Origin: Candidatus Gracilibacteria bacterium
GTDB lineage: Bacteria; Patescibacteriota; Gracilibacteria; BD1-5; UBA6164
NCBI GenBank assembly: GCA_010119145.1
Contig: JAACSU010000007.1
Span: 675,813-739,812, forward strand
Length of the DNA: 64,000 nt
Direction of reading: 5' to 3'
This document shows positions 12,579-22,920 of this stretch, in pieces; the stretch's first letter is position 1, and each line of letters opens with the position of its first letter. The position numbers and the translations under genes are program-made. Below the pieces are notes generated by a model. It was not told where the DNA came from, made no database searches, and saw only the letters and a program-made list of their open reading frames with translations.

Positions 12579-12607
12579 AGTCTCGCTACAATGCGAGACT
12601 TTTTTTG
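12579..12607 (+). terminator. rho-independent terminator after the surface subunit gene
   Basis: Perfect eight-base stem AGTCTCGC/GCGAGACT with loop TACAAT, then TTTTTTT. Strong hairpin, consistent with a highly transcribed single gene. Confidence 0.85.
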
Positions 12608-12659
12608 ATTTTTAGACTTTATAGTTAATATTCTGATATATTATTTCTAGATTTTATGT

Positions 12660-14234
12660 ATGAAAATAGTAATTTCAGTCGTTTGTATGTTTTTTATATT
12701 TTTTGTATCAGTTGTTGAGTATTCATATGCTGCTATAAATTATACCCTCACTCCAATCAAGTATGAGCTTGAAATGCAACCAGGGGAATCTAAAAATTTT
12801 CCTGCAAGTATTCAGAATAATTCTGATAAAACAGTCACTCTTCCTATAACTACTTCCGATTTTCAATCAAACGGAACTGCGTGAGTTCCCAGTCTCGTGC
12901 GTAAGTCAGAACTCGTTTTTCCAGATCAAGAGCTCTCTACTTGGATTACATTACAAAATAACAGCGTGAGTCTAGCTCCATGAGAAGAATGAACTATTAA
13001 TTTTAATATTACTGTTCCTGAAACAGCCACTCCAGGATGACATTACTGAGCTGTCATATTTAATAATGCAGGTTCAGAAACAAGTACTTGAGGTAATATC
13101 TGAATAAACGTAGATTATGGAATAATAATTTTAGTAAATGTTGCTTGAGAAGTTATCGTCGATGCTGAAATATGAAATCCTATAATTAATGTTGGATGAT
13201 CTACATATACATGAAGTTGATCAGCATCAAGTCTGAAAGATTTGGATAATATATCAACAAAACCTGATGATAACTCTTGGTATCTTTGAAATGTTGGTGG
13301 AGTAAAAATATATCAAATCCCAGATCATTGCCCCCTGTGAGACTTTACGAGTAGTAGATTTGATAACTTGTGTTTCTCGGTAAATCAAAGCTGAAATAAT
13401 CCTAGGTCAAACATTTTCAATAATCCTGATTTATTTACTGGTGACTTTAATGTATCATTTTGAGTCCCTATTAAAAATAATTGAAACACACATATAAAAC
13501 CAAATTGAAAAATAGTTCTTAAAGATGAAGATGGAAATGTGATTAAATGAATTGGAAAAGAATCAATAACCAACGAACAATGAGCAGTAATTGGAGAAAA
13601 AATTGTAGACTATATTCCATTTAACGATCAAGGATGAAATGTTCTTCCTAAAACTAAAAGGCTTTTTGAATCAGAATGGAAATGATTTCCATATAAATCA
13701 TATGATGATAGTTGAAATCAAATTATCAACTATTGGACTCCAAGTGAATACTATACCCAAAAAAATAAAGATGATGCATGATTTTTAATGTTTTGGGAAC
13801 GAGTATCTGAAAAAAGACAAAACAAAATTATAGATGCCGATATAGAAATAATATATTATGATGAAAATGGAGAAGAAATAGTTTTTGAATCTGCTCAAGA
13901 GTTTGAGGTTCAGTATATTGAACAACAAATCACTAATAATCCTTATGTAATACTGTGACTCTTATTATTTGGTTTTGCCTGAGTATTCACTCTCCTATGA
14001 ATAAGATGGTGGCTTGCAGCTGGAAGAAAAAGAAAATGTTGGAACTGTAAAGAGGAAATTAAATCAACATGGGAAACGTGTCCATACTGTAAAACAATTC
14101 AAAATAAAAAAGAACATCGAAAATTTGAGCAACAATCTCAAGTTCAAGTTGAAAATAAAAAAGTTCAAAGCGTTAAAAAAAGTCCTGTAAAAAATCCAAC
14201 TCCAAAGACAAGAGTTTCAAAAACTAAAAAGTAA
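12660..14234 (+). CDS. DUF916-like membrane-anchored surface protein with C-terminal zinc ribbon
   Basis: 524 aa. Signal peptide, then an Ig-like domain starting NYTLTPIKYELEMQPGES with LPITTSDFQSNG and a second segment TVPETATPGGHYGAVIF. This is the layout of the DUF916 (WxL peptidoglycan-binding) family of Gram-positive bacteria. A transmembrane helix lies near residue 430 (NNPYVILGLLLFGFAGVF). It is followed by a cytoplasmic C4 zinc ribbon, CWNCKEEIKSTWETCPYC, and a Lys/Gln-rich tail. Family proteins bind the wall and hold WxL subunits at the surface. The zinc ribbon is an unusual addition. Directly downstream of the TAG-containing WxL-like gene, so the two probably work together. Family assignment is from pattern only. 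Confidence 0.6.
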
Positions 14235-14243
14235 TATACAAAA

Positions 14244-14271
14244 AACTCTCACAATAGTGAGAGTTTTTTTG
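14244..14271 (+). terminator. rho-independent terminator
   Basis: Stem ACTCTCAC/GTGAGAGT with a four-base loop and a run of seven T. It lies between convergent genes and can stop transcription from the left gene; the opposite strand also has an A/T-rich flank. Confidence 0.85.
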
Positions 14272-14278
14272 TACTGTT

Positions 14279-14983
14279 TTATAATGGATCTGGAGTCCAA
14301 TGAGTTACTCCTCTTGCAAGTCTCCCAATATGACCTACAATTGTTTGCATCATACTCAGTAAACCATCATACTTTGTTCGTTGTTCTTGCGTATATTTCT
14401 TATGACTATCAGCTTGAACTTGTACTTTATTTTCAATCAAGGTACTCATAGCTACTTTTTTATAAACATCCATCTTAAAATTAACAAGGCTCATACAAGA
14501 TGATGCATCAAAATCTTGGTCTAGAAGAGGAGCTGCAGCAAGATTAGGAATAGATCAACTACATTTAATTCTTTCAGCAAGTATTCCACCATTACAAAGT
14601 GTCTTGTACTTCTTATAATATACTCCCTCTACAGAAAGATTTTTTGTGACATCATCTATAGCTCGAGAAACATCATCTTGTTTATTAGGACCGAAATATG
14701 CATCCTTTTGACTTGCAAGTTGACCGAGGTATTGATTAATTTCATCATCTATTTCTCGAAACGTACTATCCAAAATTATTTGATCTAAGATAGCTTCATT
14801 TGAAGGTTTTGAAGTACATATTGGATTTTTTATACTCCTAGAACTTCCATTTTGTTGTGCGATTTTACAAGTTTGGAAGGCAGAAGCATATTCACACTCT
14901 AGCTCAGCTGCAAAAGCATTTCAAGAATATATACTCATTGAAATGAGACAGGAAATCGGAATATAGAAATATTTTCTATTCAT
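14279..14983 (-). CDS. secreted cysteine-containing protein of unknown function
   Basis: 234 aa. N-terminal signal peptide (NRKYFYIPISCLISMSIYS, cleaved near AFA). The mature part is alpha-helical and has Cys at CEYASAFQTCK, CTSKPSNE, TLCNGG, IKCSG and SCMSL, an even number that may form disulfides outside the membrane. Two stretches, FREIDDEINQYLGQL and ENKVQVQADSHKKYTQE, suggest helices. I do not recognise the family. Its start directly follows the stop of the 79-aa protein gene upstream, so they are coupled. It ends at a strong terminator shared with the gene on the other strand. Confidence 0.6.
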
Positions 14984-15223
14984 TTATTTTTTCTTTGAAA
15001 ATATATTTAAAACTCCAACTGTAAATTTTCAAAAAGTAGTAACTCCTTTTTGAAAGATATTTTTACTCGATGTACTGACTTTTTGACTGACTTGTTTTCA
15101 TTTTTCTGTCCTACTGAGTCAAAAAATAGATGCAGCGGCACCTGTTATCACTATTCCGGTAATAAATTTATCAACTTTTCAAACATTTTTTGAAACGGTT
15201 TTTCTGCTTTTTCTGAAAATCAT
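14984..15223 (-). CDS. small single-pass membrane protein, unknown
   Basis: 79 aa. Basic N-terminus (FRKSRKTVSKNVGK), one candidate transmembrane stretch FITGIVITGAAASIFGLS around residues 20-37, then a basic Ser/Thr/Lys-rich tail ending in three lysines. Three or so glycines use TGA. It sits 9 bases after the Hsp20 gene and abuts the secreted protein gene after it, so it is in the same operon. Function unknown. The coding call rests on the fit into the operon and on the membrane segment. Confidence 0.5.
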
Positions 15224-15232
15224 TGGAGTATA

Positions 15233-15694
15233 TTAAGATTGTATTCTATTAATTTTGATATTTTTGCTATCAAAACGTATTTTTGGAATATGGATGACTA
15301 AAAGGTTATTTTCCATAACTGCTTGAATCTGAGAAAAATCCATATTTTCTCAAAGTATTATTTTTCTAGTAAAGTTCCCCCAGAAACATTCTTCGTTTTT
15401 TATTTCCATAGAGTTTTCATAAAACTCTTTCGGTTTGTTTCTCACTCAAGAAATAGTCAGTGTAGTCTCATGAACTGAAATATCTATATCTGAGAGTTCT
15501 ACACCTGCTACAGGAGCCAATATATATATACTCTGATGATTTTCAAGCACATCAAGTGATATCTGTCCTAATTCTGACTCACTTGCCTCTCATGACTCAC
15601 TATGCTCATCGCTACCATCAAAATCATCTTCTGAACGTACGTGTATTTTTTTTTCGTGATTATCTTCATCTCAGAGACCAAAGAGCTTAAACAT
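15233..15694 (-). CDS. small heat-shock protein (Hsp20/alpha-crystallin)
   Basis: 153 aa. An acidic, disordered N-terminal arm (about 50 residues, rich in E, D and S) is followed by an alpha-crystallin domain: ISLDVLENHQSIYILAPVAGV, then LSDIDISVHETTLTISGVR, and the conserved GNFTRKIILGENMD region with A-x-x-x-N-G-x-L equivalent AVMENNLLVIHIPK. The C-terminal I-x-I/V anchor is represented by NIKINRI. Family members hold unfolding proteins as ATP-independent chaperones. The acidic arm is longer than usual. No CIRCE or other heat-shock operator was recognised upstream. Confidence 0.85.
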
Positions 15695-15743
15695 ATCTCA
15701 TTTTCTAAAATATAATACATAATATTGTAGGAAAAAGCATCAA

Positions 15744-15776
15744 AAAAACAATCTTTTAAAAGATTGTTTTTTTTAA
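15744..15776. terminator. bidirectional palindromic terminator
   Basis: AAACAATCTTTT is followed immediately by its reverse complement AAAAGATTGTTT, flanked by A-run and T-run. It lies downstream of the pseudouridine synthase gene on the minus strand, and its T-run extends into that gene's stop codon. Confidence 0.7.
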
Positions 15777-16711
15777 ATATTTTCAAGGTCTAATTCTCAG
15801 ATCATACTTTGCATATCATGCTTTAGTGGAGCAATAAATGAAACAGCTTTTGAGTACAGTTCAAAATCAAGTCTATACGCATGTAGTGCTTGTCTATGAA
15901 TCTGGTGCTTTGTTGCTATTCTTTTGTTTACCTTTGGATTTCAGTACACACTATCCCCTAAAATTGGGTACCCAATACTCGCTAAATGAACTCTGATTTG
16001 GTGTGTTCGCCCAGTTTCAAGATCTATTTTGATAATACTATATTCTTCATCAACGTATCAAATAACCTTTCAATGCGTAATTGCATGTTTTGGATTGAGA
16101 GGATTTTGAATTGTCATCCTAATCTTGTTGTAGGGATCTCGTCCTATATCAGAGGTAATAGTGAAATCTGTTTGTGTAAGCACTCCAGCAACTATAGCGA
16201 TATAATATTTCTTTATGTCTCTATTTTTAATGATATCAGAAATATAATGCATCATCATATCATTTTTTACAGTTATGAGAGCTCAACTCGTATCTTTATC
16301 TAATCTATGAACAATTCAAGGTCTTTGTTCTCCTGAAATAACTGGGAGTTTTTCTTTACAGTGGTATAATAATGCATTTACAAGGGTCCCTGACTTGCCT
16401 TCTATTCCGGGAGTTGGATGGACATTTATACCGGCTTGCTTATTGATTATACATAGATTTTCATCTTCAAATATGATATCAAGAGGAATATTTTCAGCAA
16501 GAATCTCATAACTCGTTATTATTTCTTGAATTGTAATAGCATCTCTTGGCTGAAGCTTAAGATTCTTTTTTACCGTTTCACCATTTACTCTCACACATCC
16601 TGTATCAATGAGTTTTTGTATATATGAACGTGAAAGTTCTCAAAAAAGAGCTGATAGATAGATATCAACTCTCGTAGCTTTGTTAATGTGTATGCAGAAA
16701 TTGTAGTTCAT
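15773..16711 (-). CDS. rluD: RluA-family 23S rRNA pseudouridine synthase (RluD-like)
   Basis: 312 aa. N-terminal S4 RNA-binding domain ([28 protein letters not shown]) and the RluA catalytic domain. [19 protein letters not shown] and the invariant [14 protein letters not shown] motif, whose Asp is the catalytic nucleophile, are present. The C-terminus has the [21 protein letters not shown] motif. Such enzymes isomerise uridines in 23S rRNA helix 69 (RluD) or other sites. The exact specificity cannot be fixed from sequence alone. It follows a 132-aa unknown gene by two bases. Confidence 0.88.
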
Positions 16712-16713
16712 TA

Positions 16714-17112
16714 TTATAGTCAAAGGGATTTTTTTATTTCGTCTTGTTTTACTTTGTCTTCAGATTCCTTTTCTTTATTTTCAAGTTCTGATTTATAAAG
16801 ATCTCCAAGGTGAATCCATTCGTTTTGTTGCTTTGTGAGCAATTTTTTAATATCTTCAGGATGATCCTTTGCAAGATCTCTAAATTTATCTCTTTCTTCA
16901 GTGAAAACTTTTGTAAGCTCATCAAATTGAAATTGAGAAAGAGTTGGGACTGCGTCAACTACCCTCTTCTTTTCCATAGTATTAAGTGAGAGAGAATGTT
17001 TGAGTAAATCTTGAAAATCTCAAGTATTTATATCTACATTATCAGAGTGAAGTCATAGAAGCTCATGAATAATACTATCTACTTGTTGTTCTGTGATTTG
17101 ATTATCGGACAT
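16714..17112 (-). CDS. conserved-looking small helical protein, unknown
   Basis: 132 aa, ending ...EIKKSLGL before TAA; the last two codons are reached only if a TGA is read as Gly. The protein is charged and helical, with a possible coiled coil around FTEERDKFRDLAKDHPEDIKK, and no membrane segment. The N-terminal part (MSDNQITEQQVDSII...) contains another TGA glycine. It is transcribed with the pseudouridine synthase gene two bases downstream. No family recognised. A role in ribosome or RNA metabolism is only a guess from the operon. Confidence 0.55.
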
Positions 17113-17187
17113 GAGATATATTTGCTAAAATCTAAAATTCACTAAAATTATAACTAAATTTTAACAAATTCAATTTTTTTTTGATTT

Positions 17188-17742
17188 ATGGGTATATTCA
17201 AGACTGAGTGAGTCGTATTTCAGGTTTTTAAAGCAACGGAAAAAGAGATACAATATACAGTATTTTTCAAAGATTATGGAGTACTTCGAGTAAGCAGAAA
17301 AAAGAAAAACAAGGAAAAATCTATAGATATATGACAACATATAAGCTGTGAGGTTCTCACTTCTCACTCAAAGAGCCTAGCAACTCTCTCTCAAATTAGT
17401 ATCATTTCGTCATTTCAAAGTGTAGAAAGGACTTATAGTGAATTAGAAAAATTTTTAAAAATATTAGCACTCATTTACAAAGAACTCCCCTATTGAAGTC
17501 CACATTATGAAATATTTAATCTACTGACTGTAATGATTGCGTACTGAGACAAAATAAATGTTCAACAACTCATCATTACCTCCCTTAAAATAGTTTGAAT
17601 TGTATGAAATCTTCCAGATAAAAATTCTGACCCATTAGTTCAGAAAATTTTAAAATTCATACATACTCATTCATATTCTGATATTCTTAGACTGGGGAAA
17701 ATACCTGAAGAAACACAAAAAAAATTAGAGCAATTGCTCTAA
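17188..17742 (+). CDS. recO: RecO-like DNA repair protein (tentative)
   Basis: 184 aa, short for RecO (usually 230-250). The N-terminus, TEGVVFQVFKATEKEIQYTV followed by FFKDYGVLRVSRKKKNK, follows the RecO OB-fold pattern in which a basic loop follows a GVL strand. The helical C-terminus includes a KIVGIVGNLPD stretch similar to the LG-x-P turn in RecO. The Cys4 zinc site of many RecO proteins is not seen. RecO would anneal ssDNA and load RecA in gap repair. It converges with the J-domain gene. Its stop lies within a palindromic hairpin. Alternative: an unrelated OB-fold protein. Confidence 0.45.
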
Positions 17743-17748
17743 TTTTTT
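17722..17748. terminator. palindromic terminator overlapping the end of the RecO-like gene
   Basis: AATTAGAGCAATTGCTCTAATT is a perfect inverted repeat followed by a T-run on the plus strand and preceded by an A-run, so it works in both directions. The recO-like TAA sits inside the right arm. Confidence 0.8.
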
Positions 17749-18469
17749 AGTATCCAATATTTTCTCTGATTCTTTCTAACATATGTTTATCAACTTCAGA
17801 AATATTTTTTGGCATAAGAGCCTCAGCTTTGACAATGAGATTTCATTTTTTATTTCCCTCAGATTTTCAAAACTCTTTAACTCTAAACTTTGTCCCAGGT
17901 TTCGTTCAAGCAGGTATAGTGAGCTTAGCTTTTTGGCCATAAACTCCAGTTACTTCTATTTTACACCCTAAAATCATATCAAAAACTGGGATTTGATATA
18001 CCTTTTCAAAATCAAGTGTCTCAGGTTTCTTTGCTTCCTCTTGGGTTTGTCTACTTCCAGAAGATCCTCTTCACATCCCACCTCAAAATAAATCTCAAAA
18101 ATCAAATTCCACATTTTGACCTCGAGATCGACTATTTCATGCGCCTCAAAATTGTGAAAAAATATCCTCAAATCCAGATGCTCACCCAGAGCTATAACTT
18201 CAAGAACTTGCTCAACCAAAAGGATTTCATGAAGCACCTCAAAAGGGATTTCATTTTGAACTTCAAAAAGTATCATATTGCTTCCTTTTACTTGAATCTG
18301 AAAGTGTTTGATACGCTTCGTTGACGTCTTTAAACTTTTTTTCAGCTCAGGTATCATCTTTATTTTTGTCTGGATGATATTTCATTGCCTGTTTCCTGTA
18401 AGCTTTTTTGATTTCATCAGCACTTGCAGTTTTAGAAACTCATAGGATATCGTAGTAGTTTTGTGCCAT
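17747..18469 (-). CDS. J-domain protein (DnaJ/CbpA-like, no zinc finger)
   Basis: 240 aa. Canonical J domain with [19 protein letters not shown], a HPD motif in YHPDKNK at residues 33-35 that stimulates the ATPase of DnaK, and [13 protein letters not shown]. It continues with a long Gly/Phe-rich linker whose glycines are mostly TGA (very fragmented under the standard code), and one C-terminal substrate-binding beta domain ([16 protein letters not shown] through [15 protein letters not shown]). The Cys-rich zinc module of DnaJ is absent, and the length is shorter than CbpA (~300). No dnaK gene is near. Confidence 0.88.
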
Positions 18470-18532
18470 ATTTATTTGACTTTTATTAATTTTATAATAT
18501 AAATTATTTATATTTTTTAATTCTTTTTTTGT

Positions 18533-18982
18533 ATGAATAAAACTATTCACCTCACTATTATATGTCTATTATGTTTCTTTTCAAGCATATTTGTGAGTCA
18601 CGCACAAGAGGGATATATGAGCCAACTGTTACAACTTGAAACTGGGACAGAAATTTATAAATTTCAAAACCTCCCAACACTCAACCCAAGAACTTTTAAG
18701 AACCCAAATGTTCAATTTACATTTAACAGATTCAGGCATGTGGACGCTGTACTGAGAAATGAAATCATATCTCAATATGCTCAATGAAACATCACTACAT
18801 ATCAGCTTCAAGATCTCATTAGAACATACTGACTATTTATTTATCATACCTGAAAAACATTTGGCTACATAGATAGAAGTGAGAGATGACTCAGAGGTAA
18901 AGAAATAGAAACAGCCATAGTAAACGGCTACTCTCAAATGAGAATGAGTTACTGAAAAGTTCAAGGTATTTTAAGGAATTAA
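18533..18982 (+). CDS. secreted protein of unknown function
   Basis: 149 aa. Signal peptide HLTIICLLCFFSSIFVSHA with a probable AQ/EG cleavage near residue 26. The mature domain (~120 aa) is rich in aromatic and polar residues, with TFNRFRHVDAVLRNEII and GLFIYHTGKTFGYIDR. No family recognised. Several glycines are TGA. Divergently transcribed from the J-domain gene; the short gap between them must hold both promoters. It is followed by an unlinked-looking methyltransferase gene 45 bases on. Confidence 0.55.
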
Positions 18983-19027
18983 AGAATATGTTGGAATTAT
19001 TAAATTACTTTAATTAAAAGTTGAAAA

Positions 19028-19594
19028 ATGAATAGAAATGATGAATTTAGTGATTATTATTGGGAAAACTGCACAAAGGAAAATTATGCTCCCAAGATTG
19101 TTCAATGAATATGAGTAAGATTAGAAAGATATGGGCTTGATTCGTTAGTATGAAAGTTCAATGATAGATCATTAAGAATTTTAGAAGTTGGAAGCTGAAA
19201 TTGAGAATTATTAAATGCTTTTTTAAGTGCTTGATTTCATGATGTGAGATGATTAGATATGAATCCTCGTCACATGCGTAAATATCCAGAACTTAGTAGT
19301 ATTGTCGATATAAATGCTATTCAAATGAAAAGTAGAGAACCTGATGAAAAATTATTTGATGTAGTATACACAAATTTAGTCTTTGATGAAGATTATTACA
19401 GGGAACAACAAAATGACTGATTTAGGAGTAATATGTTACAATGAATTCATTCTCATTTACAACCAGACGGATTGTATTATTGAGAAGAATACCATCAACT
19501 TAGTGAAATTATGAAAGAGATTGATTTAATACGGCCTAGAGCAAATAGCCTCGTATGAATTTTTGATAAAATAATAATTCCTTCAAAAATGTAA
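19028..19594 (+). CDS. SAM-dependent methyltransferase (class I)
   Basis: 188 aa. The SAM-binding motif LRILEVGSGNGELLNAFLSAG starts near residue 45 and needs two TGA codons for its glycine loop. It is followed by DVRGLDMNPRHM (acidic residue of motif II) and LFDVVYTNLVFDEDYY (motif IV). The C-terminus HLQPDGLYYGEEYH corresponds to strand 5. It resembles methylases of the Methyltransf_11/23 group that act on small molecules or lipids. The substrate is unknown. A terminator follows at once. Confidence 0.75.
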
Positions 19595-19596
19595 AA

Positions 19597-19622
19597 ATAA
19601 GAGCTAATTGCTCTTTTTTTTA
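19597..19622 (+). terminator. rho-independent terminator after the methyltransferase gene
   Basis: AAGAGC/GCTCTT stem with loop TAATT and a run of eight T. The T-run reaches the stop codon of the convergent ftsE gene. Confidence 0.75.
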
Positions 19623-20306
19623 AAACTCTAAATTATATTCTCAACCTATATGGTCAGCAACTATAGATTTATCTTTAAATACTATGACTCTTTTGTGCAT
19701 AGAGTTCACTATATTTTTATCATGAGTCGCGAGGATAACTGTTTTACCATCTTTATTAAGATCTAAAAATATTTTCATAATCTCAGCTGCAGTAACAGGG
19801 TCTAGATTCCCAGTTGGTTCATCTCCAATAATGATAGCTGGATCATGCACCAGTGCTCTGGCAATTGAAACTCTTTGTTTTTCTCACCCTGAAAGTTCTT
19901 GTACTGATGTATCTTTTTTAGTAAGAAGTCATACCTGCTCCAAAGTTTGAGGGACTTTTTTTTGTATTTGATGATCCTTATACCCACATACTTCCATTGC
20001 AAAAGCAACGTTTTCATACACTGATTTTGACTCCATAAGCTTATAATCTTGAAATATTACTCCAATACTTCTTCTATAATCGAGTAATAATTTTTCAGTG
20101 AGATTTCTGTATAAGAATCAACCATTATCCAGTACGATATCTCATCTTTCAGGTTTAAAATCTCATATTATAGAGCGAATAAGTGTGGTTTTACCTGAAC
20201 CTGAGTATCCAATGAAAAATACAAATTCTCAAGGTTTTATGCTGAGATTTATATTCCTAAGAACTATTTTATTTTTAAAACTAAGAGTGAGATTGTCTAT
20301 TTTCAT
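19620..20306 (-). CDS. ftsE: cell-division ATP-binding protein FtsE
   Basis: 228 aa. ABC ATPase with a Walker A motif (GYSGSGKTTLIR) at about residue 38, a Q-loop (VIFQDYKLM), an ABC signature (LSGGEKQRVSIARAL, where one Gly is TGA), a Walker B (IIIGDEPTGNLDP) and an H-loop (LATHDKNIV). The sequence LIRSIIGDFKPERGDI and the short C-terminal end match FtsE rather than LolD or MacB, though these relatives are hard to separate. FtsE works with FtsX to couple ATP hydrolysis to peptidoglycan hydrolysis at the septum. FtsX is not adjacent on either side, which is unusual. Confidence 0.75.
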
Positions 20307-20378
20307 ACTATATTTTTAATTATTTCTCATTGAGAATATATAAGAAGCTGAGAATTGCAAGCTTGTTGCAAGTATTCA

Positions 20379-22856
20379 TTATTGTTTTTCGGTATTTCTA
20401 GCCCTTTGTTTATCACGTTTTTCTTGTTCTTTTTTTTCTTTGTATTCTTCTTTTCGTTGTTCCCATTCTTCTTCAGATTTTTCTATATCTGCCATTGATT
20501 GATTTATTTTTCACTCTACTACAGATCGCTTTTTACAGTACCTTTCTCTTGAAACTTGAAGTATTTTTTGATATCTCTCTTGAAATTCTTCTTCATCTTT
20601 AGGGTGTGGAGGAAAGGTCACGGCAGAGAATATTGGAGATGGCATTCCATCTATGAGTTCTTTGATATAAATTGTATATTTTTTTTGATTCATCAGGTCA
20701 TCTGCTTCAATATTTCAAGCAAATGCTTCTGCAAGCATTTTTGAGTCGTTGTATCACACTTGAAATGAAATCAGGCTTCAGACATTCCCAAACACAGCTC
20801 CTCGAACCGTTTCAGTCATTTGATCAATATACTGATTTGCCATTACAAGGTTCAACTTATATTTTCGAGCTTCGGATAAGATAGTAGAAAAACTATCAGT
20901 TGCAAAGTTTTGAAACTCATCTACATAGAGATAAAAATCTATTCTTTTACTCTCAGGTATATCAGCCCGACTCATGGCATCTAACTGAAATTTTGTGACA
21001 ATCATCGCTCATAGCAAACTTGAAGCATCTTCTCAAATCTTTCACTTTGAGAGATTAACTATAATAATTTTTTTATGATCCATAGCCCATCGCAGTGAAA
21101 ATGAATTCTTTGGTTGCCCAAGAACATTTCTTAGAATTGTACTAGAGAGAAATTGTCCAACTTTATTGAGTATTGGTCCTGCAGTTTCATTTCGTTGTTG
21201 AGGAGTCAGTTTTCCGTACTCATGAGTCCAAAACTTTTTCACAACTGGATCAGTTATTTTCTTCACTACCTTAGCCCGAAATACTTCACTGGTTAACATC
21301 AGTGGAATAGAAATAAGAGTCGTGTTTGGATATTCCATAAGTGCTAAAATTGTATTTCTGAGCGTATGCTCAAGTCTAGGTCCCCACGACTCACCAAAAA
21401 TACGCTTAAATATTCAAACAAGTCATGAAGCTACAAAAGAACGTTGATCATCAGAGATATTTTCAAGCATATTAAATGCTATTGGCCAATCTGTATCAGA
21501 TGGATCAAAAATAATCGTTTGGTTCGTTCTACTCTTTGGTATAAGCCCTATAATTCATTCAGCCAAATCTCCGTGTGGGTCTATAACAGCCACTCAACGA
21601 CCTTTATGAATATCATCCATAATCATGTTTTCAAGCAAGACAGATTTTCACATTCACGTCTTCCCTATGATATACATATGACGACGTCTATCATCTGGAC
21701 TAATACCAAAACTCATATCTGTACCCCTAAAATTAGTTTTTCAAACAGGAGTAAGAATTGATTGAGGATGAATATCATCGTCTAAATCAGGATCAATAAT
21801 CGGGAGATTTGATGGTGGCTCAAAGGCTCTACTGGAAACCCAGTTTATATATGGAGTTGTAACATAACTGGTTGGTAAATGTACAAGTCATGATAGCTCA
21901 GCACTAGAAACAATATTTCATCTCGTTATTTTTCTTTGTTTTGCAGATTCAATATCAATAACTTCATGAGAAATGTAATCAAGTTTAAAACTATTTTGTC
22001 CAAAATTTGAATACACCGAAAGCGTCGAAGCTATCTCTTTAATAGAGGCTTCTACTTCAAATTGATCCTCTCAGGCACATATAAGATTTACATCTATTTC
22101 AAATCATTCACTTCTGAGTTTTGGTAAAAACTTTGGATCAATTGAATCTGGATTATCCTGTAAATCAGATCGTAGATCCTGAGATTCTCTTTCAAGTACT
22201 TGTGTGTTATCAGCTTCCTGAGAAGCTCAAATTCACAAAATGAGTCTTAAAAATTTTGCCAATAATATAAATGGAGAAAAAATTAATTTTAAATATGGAA
22301 AACCTGGATGTAAAAGAAGGTCTTTTATAAATTGAGGAGAATCTGAGCTAAGAATTTGTATTTTTTTCTTGGCATCTTTTTTCCAATTTTTGGAATTAAC
22401 AGGTCTAAAATTAACTTGAAATGTATTGAGAGTATACTTTCAAGTCTTAGAAAGCGCTCAAGTAAGAGAACTAAATGGATCTATCACTCCTAATTTTCAA
22501 ACACTGACACTTGGGTCCTCAAAGGTCTTGAGGCTATACAAATAATGTTTAGAAACTCCAATTTTTCAAACAGAGATTTTATCATTCGGGATGGCTTCAA
22601 GGTAGTCAGATATTTCATATATCTCAACATTATTAAAATGAGCGTATATTTGATTCTTAAGAAATCAAGAGTATTTCTCAGAACATATTATAAAAAACCT
22701 AATTCTATTTCAGAGTTTTGTAACTTCAAAAGTGAAAGAATCTCAATTATTTTTTCCTGAATACGCCTTATGTAAAATAACCAGAATTTCGTGGAAAATA
22801 TCTGGTCCTTTTTCATTTTGCCTATCTACAAGTATTTCTAAGTATTTTTTTTGCAT
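20379..22856 (-). CDS. VirD4/TraD-like coupling ATPase (helicase HerA/TraG family)
   Basis: 825 aa. A hydrophobic segment at about residues 190-215 is followed by a RecA-like domain: Walker A YIIGKTGMGKSVL near residue 398, the AVIDPHGDLAEGI motif and IIFDPSDTDWPIAFNM typical of the TraG/TraD-type family, Walker B FYLYVDEFQNF near residue 640, and LVMANQYIDQM. C-terminal 100 residues are a charged helix. Such ATPases feed DNA or protein into type IV secretion channels. A VirB4-like ATPase is encoded about 30 kb away in this window, but no relaxase, mating-pair or pilus-channel genes surround either. It is likely a CPR-wide secretion or DNA-uptake ATPase, but this is inference. Confidence 0.75.
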
Positions 22857-22920
22857 ATATAAAGAAAAAATATGCTTGTAGTATAGCATATTTTTTTAAA
22901 ATAGTGAATTTTTTTATGTG

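Noticed and set aside
20379..22856. Integrative conjugative element
   Set aside because: Only a coupling ATPase and a distant VirB4-like gene are present; there is no relaxase, integrase, direct repeats or insertion sequence.
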